A stretch of 60,431 bases of DNA from [Flexibacter] sp. ATCC 35208 (lineage in GTDB: Bacteria; Bacteroidota; Bacteroidia; Chitinophagales; Chitinophagaceae). Positions 8,383-16,296 of this stretch are shown piece after piece. The notes beneath the pieces are model-generated. The model saw only the letters and a program-made list of their open reading frames with translations. It was not told the origin of the DNA and searched no databases. Within the stretch, counting starts at the first letter, position 1. Every line of letters starts with the position of its first letter. Location: contig NZ_MTKN01000049.1 of the NCBI RefSeq assembly GCF_001975825.1, forward strand, positions 303-60,733, written 5' to 3'. The position numbers were made by a program, and so were the translations under genes.

Positions 8383-8913
8383 ATGAATCAAAAAGAAACA
8401 TCCAAATTTCTCAGTCTCATCCTTCGCCATCAACCGGAGCTCATCGGACTGCAACTCGATAACAACGGCTGGGCAGATGTAGATACCCTGCTTGCCCTTG
8501 CCGCACGCCGTAAACGCATTACCAGAGAAGAACTCGAAACCATCGTGGCTGAAAGCGATAAACAACGCTTTGCTTTTAATGAAGACCATTCTAAAATAAG
8601 AGCCAACCAGGGACATTCTGTTCAGGTAGACCTGGAACTCCCTGTCACTACGCCACCGGAGTTCCTTTACCACGGTACCACCGGCGCATTCGTAGACGAA
8701 ATTCTGAAAACCGGTATTAAAAAAATGAGCCGTCAACACGTACACCTCAGTATCGATAAAGCCACTGCCACCAAAATAGGCAGCCGCAGAGGCATACCTG
8801 TTATTTTAACGATCCGGAGTGGTGACATGCACAGAGATGGCATCCCATTTTTTGTATCTGCAAACGGTGTTTGGTTGACAGACCATGTACCGGCTAAATA
8901 CATTTCACAATGA
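8383..8913 (+). CDS. kptA: RNA 2'-phosphotransferase, Tpt1/KptA family
   Basis: 176 aa. The enzyme transfers an internal RNA 2'-phosphate to NAD+, giving 2'-OH RNA, ADP-ribose 1''-2'' cyclic phosphate and nicotinamide; related activities cap RNA or DNA 5' phosphates with ADP-ribose. The conserved residues fall where expected: LILRH with R15-H16, KIRANQGHS with R73, YHGTT (96-100), HVHLS (119-123) and SRRGIP with R136. The length is typical of bacterial KptA. The stop overlaps the next start (ATGA). Bacteria that lack 2'-phosphate tRNA splicing keep KptA for unknown reasons; here it is embedded in ADP-ribose chemistry. Confidence 0.93.
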   Translation: MNQKETSKFLSLILRHQPELIGLQLDNNGWADVDTLLALAARRKRITREELETIVAESDKQRFAFNEDHSKIRANQGHSVQVDLELPVTTPPEFLYHGTTGAFVDEILKTGIKKMSRQHVHLSIDKATATKIGSRRGIPVILTIRSGDMHRDGIPFFVSANGVWLTDHVPAKYISQ

Positions 8914-9851
8914 GTACTCCCATTAAAAACGCCCTTTTGGGCCTCGCTGTCGGCGATGCCCTGGGCGTACCCGTTGAATTTCAGTCACGCGACATACTTG
9001 AAAAATACCCTGTCACCAACATGCGGGAATTTGGTACACACGGCCAACCCGCAGGTACATGGTCCGACGATAGTTCGCTAACTTTCTGTCTCGCAGAAAC
9101 ACTCGTGAAAGGATATGACCTCCAGGACCTGGCGAACCGCTTTGTCAACTGGCGCTACCATGCTTATTGGACGGCTCACGGTAAAGTGTTTGACGTAGGT
9201 AACGCCACAAATACCGCTATATATTATTTGTCACAGGGTGCTCCTCCCACCACTGCAGGAGGTAACGATGAAGATTGTAATGGCAATGGCTCCCTCATGC
9301 GTATTCTTCCCCTCTTATTTTATATAAAGGACCTGGATATACATGATCGCTATTGTCATGTACGGGATGTATCAAGTCTTACACACCGTCATATTCGTTC
9401 CATCGCCTGTTGTTTTATTTACCTGGAAGTAGCTCTCCATATACTGAAAGGCGAGCCACCTGTAGATGCCTATCTCAATGCCATCAATGAAGTAAACAAA
9501 TACTTCAAAGAGAACAATTTACCCGACGAGAAAGAACAGGACATATTGGCAACTACACTTTCCGGCTCACTGTTAGATAAACCAATCAGTGAGATTCACG
9601 GTACCGGCTATGTGGTACGCACACTTGAAGCAGCTATCTGGATACTCATCCATACAAATACATATGCAGAAGCTGTGCTCACCGCTGTCAATCTCGGCAA
9701 TGACACCGATACTACCGCAGCAGTAGCGGGTGGACTCGCTGGCATGCACTACGGTTGGGAAGAAATTCCTGCCGAATGGTTAAACATTTTAGCAGGAAAG
9801 GATAGAATTGAAGAACTGATTGCTAACTTGCAGGTCAAATTCAATATCTAA
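8910..9851 (+). CDS. ADP-ribosylglycohydrolase (DraG/ARH family)
   Basis: 313 aa, cytosolic. It hydrolyses ADP-ribose from modified targets or acts on ADP-ribosyl metabolites using two Mg ions. Metal-site motifs are present: GLAVGDALGVPVEF (11-24), TWSDDS with D53-D54, GNGSLMR (125-131) and the C-terminal NLGNDTDTTA with D265 and D267. The size is usual for ARH proteins. It overlaps kptA by four bases and the phosphatase by one (TAATG), so it is translated as part of the same chain. In this operon it could clear ADP-ribose products made or bound by the KptA and NADAR proteins (inference). Confidence 0.93.
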   Translation: MSTPIKNALLGLAVGDALGVPVEFQSRDILEKYPVTNMREFGTHGQPAGTWSDDSSLTFCLAETLVKGYDLQDLANRFVNWRYHAYWTAHGKVFDVGNATNTAIYYLSQGAPPTTAGGNDEDCNGNGSLMRILPLLFYIKDLDIHDRYCHVRDVSSLTHRHIRSIACCFIYLEVALHILKGEPPVDAYLNAINEVNKYFKENNLPDEKEQDILATTLSGSLLDKPISEIHGTGYVVRTLEAAIWILIHTNTYAEAVLTAVNLGNDTDTTAAVAGGLAGMHYGWEEIPAEWLNILAGKDRIEELIANLQVKFNI

Positions 9852-10582
9852 TGGCCCGGACGTTTGTAATTGGAGATATTCATGGCGCATTAAAAGCATT
9901 GGAACAACTACTAGGTCAACTCCTGTTGCAACCAACGGACAGACTTATATTCCTGGGCGATTATGTAGATGGATGGTCGCAATCCGCACAGGTGGTTGAA
10001 TACCTGATGGTGCTGCAGGAAAAATATGACTGCCTTATCATCAAAGGGAATCACGATGCCTGGTGCGAACGCTGGCTGAATGGAGAAGATCCGGACCCGG
10101 TGTGGTACAGGAACGGTGGTAAGCAAACCATAGCCAGTTATGAAAATATATCTTATGAACGCCGGTTAGTACACCTGGAATGGTTTAACAGGCTTACCTT
10201 GTATTATGTAGATGATCAGAACAGGTTATTCCTGCATGCAGGGTTTGCAAGTATGCATGGTCCAGAGAAAGAACATTACGATACAAACTTTTACTGGGAC
10301 CGGTCGCTGTGGGAAATGGCGCTGTGTATGGATAAGCGGATCAAAAAAGATTCAATACTCTACCCGAAAAGATTATTACTATTTGAAGAGATTTTCATTG
10401 GCCATACGCCCACGGTGAATTATGATATCACCACACCAATGAATGCCTGCAATGTGTGGAATGTGGATACAGGCGCGGCATTTATGGGAAGGATCTCTGC
10501 CATGAATATCGATACAAAAGAGTATTGGCAGAGTGAACCCGCCTATGTTTTTTACCCGGGCGAAAAAGGTCGAAACAAATAA
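9851..10582 (+). CDS. PPP-family metallophosphatase
   Basis: 243 aa calcineurin-like phosphoesterase of the bacterial PPP type (PrpE/ApaH-like or serine/threonine phosphatase). The metal-site motifs are in order: GDIHG (8-12), GDYVDGW (36-42), GNHD (66-69), HAG (129-131) and GHTP (184-187). It is the last gene of the operon and its ATG overlaps the previous stop by one base. Possible substrates in this setting are ADP-ribose cyclic phosphate, ADP-ribose 1''-phosphate or dinucleoside polyphosphates; the sequence does not decide which. Confidence 0.88.
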   Translation: MARTFVIGDIHGALKALEQLLGQLLLQPTDRLIFLGDYVDGWSQSAQVVEYLMVLQEKYDCLIIKGNHDAWCERWLNGEDPDPVWYRNGGKQTIASYENISYERRLVHLEWFNRLTLYYVDDQNRLFLHAGFASMHGPEKEHYDTNFYWDRSLWEMALCMDKRIKKDSILYPKRLLLFEEIFIGHTPTVNYDITTPMNACNVWNVDTGAAFMGRISAMNIDTKEYWQSEPAYVFYPGEKGRNK

Positions 10583-10604
10583 AAGACGGGTGTCCGTCTT
10601 TTAT
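10579..10604. terminator. Bidirectional terminator holding both convergent stop codons
   Basis: A perfect 11-bp stem (ATAAAAGACGG with its complement) has a 4-nt loop GTGT. The A- and T-rich arms give a U-tract on both strands. The TAA of the phosphatase gene (10580-10582) lies in one arm and the TAA of the opposing lipoprotein gene (10601-10603) in the other. Confidence 0.85.
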
Positions 10605-11212
10605 TTTACCCCCATTTCTTTCTTGACTAAAGTCATGTGCTCATCATTCGGATCTTCCTGATAATAATACAGAATTCCATCTTCCAACACAATCCTGTTC
10701 TGCAAATCCTCATCACTTAAATAATTACACCCGTTATACACCAGCCATGGATCTGTTAACTGTTTCCATCCACTTTTCGTAAACGACCAACTACTCATCA
10801 CATAGGTACATCCATGCAAAGGCGCCTGGTATACAGAAAGATCATCTCTGCCATCATTATTTAAATCCCCTTCATTAATCAACCTGATTTCCCCAAAACC
10901 TGTTACCAAAGGTTTGATATCCGGATTTGAAAACCGGATCACATACTCATCCTGACCTTCTTTTTCCATTGCTTTTCTGTACAATACGCCATATGCCAAA
11001 TCCAAATTTCCATCTCCATTAAAATCCCCTTCGATCCTGACAGTATCAGGTACAGCTTCCGGATTTACAGGAGGCGCGCCTTCAGTCATAATGCCTGTAT
11101 CAACGCTTACTGAATGACTTAACAAGGAATCTGGGGTATTGACTGATTTTTTCCCAGAGGAGTTACATGCGACTACGCCTGCGAGAAGGATAAATAGAAG
11201 GCTTTTATACAT
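10601..11212 (-). CDS. Lipoprotein with FG-GAP/VCBS-like calcium loops
   Basis: 203 aa. The N-terminus is a lipoprotein signal with lipobox LAGVVAC at residues 10-16, followed by a serine-rich tether. Two acidic loops, GDFNGDGNLDLAYG and GDLNNDGRDDLSVY, match the D-x-D/N-x-D-G pattern of FG-GAP or VCBS repeats, which bind calcium in beta-propeller-like surface proteins. Only two loops are present, so this is a short relative rather than a full propeller. Its stop codon lies inside the terminator shared with the ADP-ribose operon. Confidence 0.8.
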   Translation of the reverse strand: MYKSLLFILLAGVVACNSSGKKSVNTPDSLLSHSVSVDTGIMTEGAPPVNPEAVPDTVRIEGDFNGDGNLDLAYGVLYRKAMEKEGQDEYVIRFSNPDIKPLVTGFGEIRLINEGDLNNDGRDDLSVYQAPLHGCTYVMSSWSFTKSGWKQLTDPWLVYNGCNYLSDEDLQNRIVLEDGILYYYQEDPNDEHMTLVKKEMGVK

Positions 11213-11268
11213 GGATTTAGCTTATTCAGGCAAAAGTATTAATTTCATTTTGATAATACATAATACAT

Positions 11269-11715
11269 ATGCTCACTACTACTCTTAAAACACTCTTTCG
11301 CAGAGACCTTGAAAAATTGGTTCAGGAACTATCACAATATACTAATGAAAGTAAAATCTGGTATACAGAGAAAGGGATTAGTAACAGTGCGGGAAATCTC
11401 GCATTGCATCTTGTTGGCAATCTGAATACATTTATAGGTTTACACCTGGGGAACACAGGATATGTCCGTCACCGTGAATTGGAATTTTCTCAGAAAGATG
11501 TAGCGAGAACTACATTGATTAAAATGATTGAGGATACGATTGTGGTGATTGATAAAGTAATGGATGAGCTGACACCTGAACAGGTAGAAGCATTATATCC
11601 GATAGAAGTATTTGGCGGACCGATATATACAGGACATTTTTTAGTACACTTAAGCGGACATTTAATGTATCATTTAGGCCAGGTAAATTATCACAGGAGG
11701 TTATTGGATATTTAA
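11269..11715 (+). CDS. DinB-like four-helix-bundle protein
   Basis: 148 aa cytosolic protein of the DinB/YfiT-like superfamily. The pattern GNLALHLVGNLNTFIG, with an early histidine near residue 47, and the final GHLMYHLGQVNYHRRLL supply the histidines that form the family metal site. Such proteins include thiol-dependent S-transferases and many of unknown function. It starts 56 nt from the divergently oriented lipoprotein gene. The following 239 nt (11716-11954) contain no gene and no clear hairpin. Confidence 0.82.
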   Translation: MLTTTLKTLFRRDLEKLVQELSQYTNESKIWYTEKGISNSAGNLALHLVGNLNTFIGLHLGNTGYVRHRELEFSQKDVARTTLIKMIEDTIVVIDKVMDELTPEQVEALYPIEVFGGPIYTGHFLVHLSGHLMYHLGQVNYHRRLLDI

Positions 11716-11954
11716 CCCCGGTTATTTACTCATTTTTTTTCGGAAATCACACGTTGCTTATGCATGATTTTTCACTTCATACAGATGAATGTTTCCTTTT
11801 CATGCCCTTATCACTCAATGCAATAGCCGCATCTCACTGCGCCATGCTATCACCGAAAACCCTTGACCCGCAAACGTTTGCGTAAATATATCTACCCATA
11901 CCTGATCACCTGCCAAACAAATCCATGTAAATTCAGGTAAAATAACTCTCCGTT

Positions 11955-14183
11955 ATGAAAACACTTCTACTAGCGCTGCTATGTTTGGCAGGAGCTAACC
12001 TCTCCTATGCGCAAACCCTCTATGTTTCCCCCAGCGGATCAGCCTCGAACACCGGCACCAGCATCAGTGCCCCGACTACACTTGCCAACGCACTGGCAAC
12101 GGTAACCGCTGGCAACACCATTTACTTAAGAGGAGGCACCTATAGCTTATCTGCTTCCGTGATTATCACTGCCAGTAACAATGGTACTTCTTCTGCGTAC
12201 AAGAGTGTCGTTGCCTATACTGGGGAAACCCCTGTATTAGATTTTTCCAGCATGGCGATTGCCGATGCCAATCGTGGCGTCATCCTCGATGGCGACTACT
12301 GGCATTGGACAGGTATCACCATCCAGGGTGCTGGCGACAATGGCATGCTGTTGGCGGGCAACAGCAACATCATCGAAAAATGTATCTTTAAAGGCAACCA
12401 CGATAGCGGTCTGCAATTGAGTCGCTACGTGACGTCAAACACCACCCTCGCTTCATGGCCTACGAACAACACCATCCTCAATTGCGAAGCGTACGACAAC
12501 CAGGACCCAGACAATGAAGACGCCGATGGGTTTGCTGCTAAACTCACCTGTGGCACAGGCAATGTATTCAATGGTTGTATCTCTCACAACAACATCGATG
12601 ATGGATACGATCTTTATGCAAAAGATGACACAGGCCCTATTGGTCCTGTCACCCTCATTAATTGCCTCGCATATGGCAATGGTACGCTGAGTAGCGGCGG
12701 TACCTCCGGCGATGGTGATAAGAATGGATTTAAATTAGGTGGTAGCGGTATTGCAGTAGCACATATCGTGCGTCGTTGTGTATCATTCAACAATGGCCAC
12801 CATGGCTTTACGGACAACAACAACCCAGGGGCGATCGAAGTGACCAACAACACCAGTTACAACAATGCGGAATCTAATTTCAACTTCCGCACGGGTAGTA
12901 CAGCTACTTTCAAAAACAACCTTTCTTACAATGCAGGTTCATCTGATGCCACCAATGGTACAGATGTAACGCCAACGAATGTATGGTGGAAGAGTGGCGC
13001 CAGCTCTAACACAGGAGGCCTGGTAGTAAGCAGTGCCGACTTCCAGAGTCTTTCTCCTGCTGTAACTAAAAACAGTGATGGCAGTCCAAACCTGGGCACC
13101 TTCCTCGCACTGGCAAGTGGTAGTGATATGATAGACAAAGGTGTAACTACTACAGGCATTACCTATTCCGGTTCTGCACCTGATATTGGTGCTCGTGAAT
13201 CCGGTGGTAGTACGAATCCTTCTACTTATACCGTGAGCGTAACAGTATCTCCATCAGCAGGGGGAACAGTTACTTTGAGTCCAAGTGGCGGTTCATACAC
13301 TTCAGGCACTGTAGTAACCTTAACAGCTACACCTGCCAGTGGATATACATTTAGCAGCTGGGGAGGTAGTGCGAGTGGTACTTCTACTACGACTACAGTA
13401 ACAGTCACTTCAAACCTATCTGTAACCGCCAGTTTCACCAGTACCAGTACTGGTGGAGGTTCTACCCTGCATATAGACGATGCTGCAACAAGTACCGGTG
13501 GATATTGTAGTGCTGATGGCAGCAGACAAAATACCTATTCAGGTGCTGATGGCGGATATTATATCAACCTGAGTAACGCAAGTGGCAAAGGTGTGAATTA
13601 CAGTGTGAGCGTGCCTGCCGCAGGAACTTATTCATTTGTATTCCGTTATTCAAATGGAGGTGCAACCGTATCGACCACTGCACGGTTATTAGTCAATGGC
13701 AGCACCGCAGTATCAAGTGTATCATTCCCCAAAACTACCAGCTGGACGGCATGGACCACGACAGCAGCAGTGACAGCTACATTGGCAGCAGGTGTGAATA
13801 CGATTAGGATTGAAACACTCTCTTCTACAGAATTTGCATTGATAGACTGGTTGGAAGTAACAGGCACAACACCCACTGCAGGTGCTTGTAGTTCATCAGC
13901 AAGAGCAGTAGCAGCTGTAAAACCTGAATTGACAGATACAAAGGTGTACCCTAATCCAGCTAGCAATACCGCTGCTATTAGTTTTTATAATGAAAAGACA
14001 GATCGGGTACAGATTAGGATGTACAGTTCGAATGGGCAGTTGCTAAAGACAGTGGTGGATAAAGAGTTTCCGGCAGGTAATAATCAGTTGACGATGGATG
14101 TGAGTAGTTTGCCACAATCCCTGTATTTAATAAAAGTAGAAAATTCAGCAGGTAGTAATACCCTGAAACTGGTCAAACAATAA
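11955..14183 (+). CDS. Secreted PL9-type pectate lyase with InlB-like repeat, CBM and T9SS tail
   Basis: 742 aa. A signal peptide (1-19) is followed by a right-handed beta-helix of about residues 22-415. It has the PL9 hallmarks EDADGFAAKLTCGTGNVF and NIDDGYDLYAKDDTGPIGPV, where aspartates bind calcium and a lysine acts as base in beta-elimination of polygalacturonate. Then come a divergent InlB B-like repeat (about 424-497, GYTFSSWGGSASG), a CBM35/CBM6-like domain (about 503-640), and a type IX secretion C-terminal domain (about 660-742) beginning KVYPNPASN. The enzyme is therefore expected outside the cell. A strong hairpin follows the stop. The exact polysaccharide cannot be read from sequence. 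Confidence 0.9.
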   Translation: MKTLLLALLCLAGANLSYAQTLYVSPSGSASNTGTSISAPTTLANALATVTAGNTIYLRGGTYSLSASVIITASNNGTSSAYKSVVAYTGETPVLDFSSMAIADANRGVILDGDYWHWTGITIQGAGDNGMLLAGNSNIIEKCIFKGNHDSGLQLSRYVTSNTTLASWPTNNTILNCEAYDNQDPDNEDADGFAAKLTCGTGNVFNGCISHNNIDDGYDLYAKDDTGPIGPVTLINCLAYGNGTLSSGGTSGDGDKNGFKLGGSGIAVAHIVRRCVSFNNGHHGFTDNNNPGAIEVTNNTSYNNAESNFNFRTGSTATFKNNLSYNAGSSDATNGTDVTPTNVWWKSGASSNTGGLVVSSADFQSLSPAVTKNSDGSPNLGTFLALASGSDMIDKGVTTTGITYSGSAPDIGARESGGSTNPSTYTVSVTVSPSAGGTVTLSPSGGSYTSGTVVTLTATPASGYTFSSWGGSASGTSTTTTVTVTSNLSVTASFTSTSTGGGSTLHIDDAATSTGGYCSADGSRQNTYSGADGGYYINLSNASGKGVNYSVSVPAAGTYSFVFRYSNGGATVSTTARLLVNGSTAVSSVSFPKTTSWTAWTTTAAVTATLAAGVNTIRIETLSSTEFALIDWLEVTGTTPTAGACSSSARAVAAVKPELTDTKVYPNPASNTAAISFYNEKTDRVQIRMYSSNGQLLKTVVDKEFPAGNNQLTMDVSSLPQSLYLIKVENSAGSNTLKLVKQ

Positions 14184-14190
14184 TGGATAG

Positions 14191-14223
14191 ACCTCGCCTT
14201 TTGTCTGTTGGCAGGGGCGAGGT
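14191..14223 (+). terminator. Terminator of the pectate lyase gene
   Basis: Stem ACCTCGCC/GGCGAGGT with a 17-nt loop, followed by TTTATTTTA. A weaker related hairpin (AACCT..AGGTT, about 14264-14284) with the same tail lies 60 bp further on, inside a duplicated segment. Confidence 0.8.
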
Positions 14224-14300
14224 TTTATTTTACGTGTTGAAAGGATTTCTCTTTTTGCCAGTAAACCTTCGCAGGGGGAGGTTTTATTTTACATATTGAA
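14218..14300 (-). repeat. Duplicated 3' end of the 104-aa gene with its terminator tail
   Basis: On the minus strand the gene's last codons plus trailer (F-Q-Y-V-K-stop, then AAACCTC) recur 59 nt downstream as F-Q-H-V-K-stop with the same trailer. About 28 of 33 bases match. The copy merges with the terminator of the convergent pectate lyase gene. Confidence 0.65.
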
Positions 14301-14598
14301 ACAATTCCACTTCCCTATAAGTCAATTTTCGCAACCTGCCACTATAAGGCGCGGATACAATTGTAATAGCATATTCGATCGTTTCCCATTGATAATCATC
14401 GGCATCCTTTTTCCTGATAGCCTTATCACCGATCCGTTCCCAGGAAAATTTGTCCTGATGAGTCAGCGTTTGTTTTTCCCAGGAGTAATAAGTACCACTC
14501 CCATCAGCTTTAAATTCATAAGCCCATCCCCATATGCCATGTAAACCACTACCATCGTCCAGGTCATTTTCCCAGGTACCAAGAATCTCATCTACCAT
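14284..14598 (-). CDS. Hypothetical 104-aa cytosolic protein
   Basis: Unrecognised. No signal peptide or membrane segment. The sequence alternates short beta-like stretches with aromatic residues (GTWENDLDDGSG, GIWGWAYEFKADGSGTYYSW, FSWERIGDKAI), which recalls small lipocalin-like beta-barrel proteins that begin with G-x-W. That fold is a guess. It converges on the pectate lyase gene. Its 3' end is duplicated downstream. Confidence 0.6.
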   Translation of the reverse strand: MVDEILGTWENDLDDGSGLHGIWGWAYEFKADGSGTYYSWEKQTLTHQDKFSWERIGDKAIRKKDADDYQWETIEYAITIVSAPYSGRLRKLTYREVELFQYVK

Positions 14599-14706
14599 AT
14601 ATATAAATTTAAATCATACAATCAAGTTACTATAAATCCTCCTTAATTATTCTTATTTTAATACCAGCAAGGAAGTATTACCAGAACAACCCATATATCA
14701 ACCAAA

Positions 14707-16290
14707 ATGTCAATTTCCAGAAGGGAGTTCCTCACCAGAACAGGAACAATGGCTGCCGCCTATCCGGCCATGCTGGCTTTAGGGATGTTACAGGAAGCGC
14801 CTGCGCATGCCTTTTCGCTCAATGGCAGTGGCAAGGGTAAACACATTATCATTCTAGGCGCCGGTCTTGCAGGAATGGCAGCGGCTTATGAACTATTAAA
14901 ACTCGGCTACCAATGCACCATTCTTGAAGCCCGGCAGCGATCAGGAGGGCGTGTATGGAGTATCCGAAAGGGAGCGACGCATACTGAAACCGATCTTCCT
15001 GTACAAACGGCTACATTCGACGAAGGGCTTTATTTCAATGCGGGGCCATCGCGTATCCCGCATCACCATGCATTGACATTGCATTACTGTAGAGAGTTGC
15101 AGGTGCCGATCCAGGTGTATAACAACATCAACGAAGCGGCCTATTTCTTCGCCGAAGGCAAAGGATCGCTTTCCAACAGGAAGATCCGGGTCCGGGAAAT
15201 TCACAACGATCTCCGGGGATATACAGCGGAACTACTTGCCAAAGCGATAGATCAGCACAAACTCGACACAGGTCTTACAACTGAAGATACCCAGAAAATA
15301 CTGGAATACCTAAGGGCAGAAGGAGGATTGGACATCGATAAATTGTACAAAGCCTCCGACAGAAGAGGGTACATCGAGGGTCCCGGCGCCGGCGAACTTC
15401 CCGGCAAAATCGCACCGGCGCATAGTCTGGCGGATATTATCAATTCCGGTCTTGCTGATCCTGACTTCTACAATGTATCAGAATATGTATATGAACTACA
15501 GATGACCATGTTCCAGGCGATTGGCGGCAATGACCAGATTCCAAAAGCTTTTGAGAAGAAGGTAGGGCAATGTATACATTTTGGCTGCGAAGTGACGGGC
15601 ATTCACAACCAGGCAGAAAGTGTGAAGATTAGTTATAAAGACAGCAAAGGCGCCAAAGAAATCGTTGCCGACTATTGTATTTGTACGATCCCCACACCAG
15701 TGCTGAGTAATGTGGATAACAACTTCTCTTCAGATGTGAGTCGCGCGATTGACTACATTCCTTACATGATCACGGGCAAAATAGGCATGCAGTTCAAGAG
15801 AAGGTTCTGGGAAGAAGATGAACACATCTACGGAGGTATTACACATACGAACAATGAACTCACCCAGATCTTTTATCCGTCATATGATTATCTATCTAAG
15901 AAAGGAATACTGCTAGGTTATTACAACTTTAATGAGAAAGCGCGACAGACAGGGAGCCTGTCGCACCAGCAAAGAGAAAAATTAGCGATGGATAAGGGGC
16001 GGTTGATACATCCGCAATATGATAAAGAATTTGAAAGTTCATTTTCAGTGAGCTGGCATAAGACACCTTATAGCATGGGCGGATGGGCCTTGTATAATAG
16101 TGCAACCAGACAATCACATTATAAAAGCCTGTTGAAGGCAGATAAGCGGGTATACTTTGCAGGGGAGCATACAACTTATCTGAATGCATGGATGGCAGGA
16201 GCGTTAGAATCTGCAAGAAGGACAGTGACGGATTTACATGCGAGGGTATCAGAACAACGGATCTCTTATCCAATTACAACCAACATCTAA
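14707..16290 (+). CDS. Tat-exported FAD amine oxidase / L-amino acid oxidase-like
   Basis: 527 aa flavin amine oxidase. The N-terminus is a twin-arginine signal (SRREFL, R5-R6, then a long apolar stretch to about residue 36), so the folded FAD enzyme should cross the inner membrane. The FAD Rossmann motif is HIIILGAGLAGMAAAYELL (46-64) with E74 and GGR (80-82). The C-terminal FAD contact is YFAGEHTTYLNAWMAGALES. Family members oxidise amines or amino acids to imines with release of H2O2 and ammonia. It is the first gene of a three-gene cluster; the aminotransferase starts 6 nt after the stop. The substrate is unknown. Confidence 0.87.
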   Translation: MSISRREFLTRTGTMAAAYPAMLALGMLQEAPAHAFSLNGSGKGKHIIILGAGLAGMAAAYELLKLGYQCTILEARQRSGGRVWSIRKGATHTETDLPVQTATFDEGLYFNAGPSRIPHHHALTLHYCRELQVPIQVYNNINEAAYFFAEGKGSLSNRKIRVREIHNDLRGYTAELLAKAIDQHKLDTGLTTEDTQKILEYLRAEGGLDIDKLYKASDRRGYIEGPGAGELPGKIAPAHSLADIINSGLADPDFYNVSEYVYELQMTMFQAIGGNDQIPKAFEKKVGQCIHFGCEVTGIHNQAESVKISYKDSKGAKEIVADYCICTIPTPVLSNVDNNFSSDVSRAIDYIPYMITGKIGMQFKRRFWEEDEHIYGGITHTNNELTQIFYPSYDYLSKKGILLGYYNFNEKARQTGSLSHQQREKLAMDKGRLIHPQYDKEFESSFSVSWHKTPYSMGGWALYNSATRQSHYKSLLKADKRVYFAGEHTTYLNAWMAGALESARRTVTDLHARVSEQRISYPITTNI

Positions 16291-16296
16291 AAACTT

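Noticed and set aside
6758..10582. Classic DarTG-type toxin-antitoxin system
   Set aside because: There is no DarT toxin and no macrodomain DarG in the operon; NADAR and ARH alone do not make the pair.
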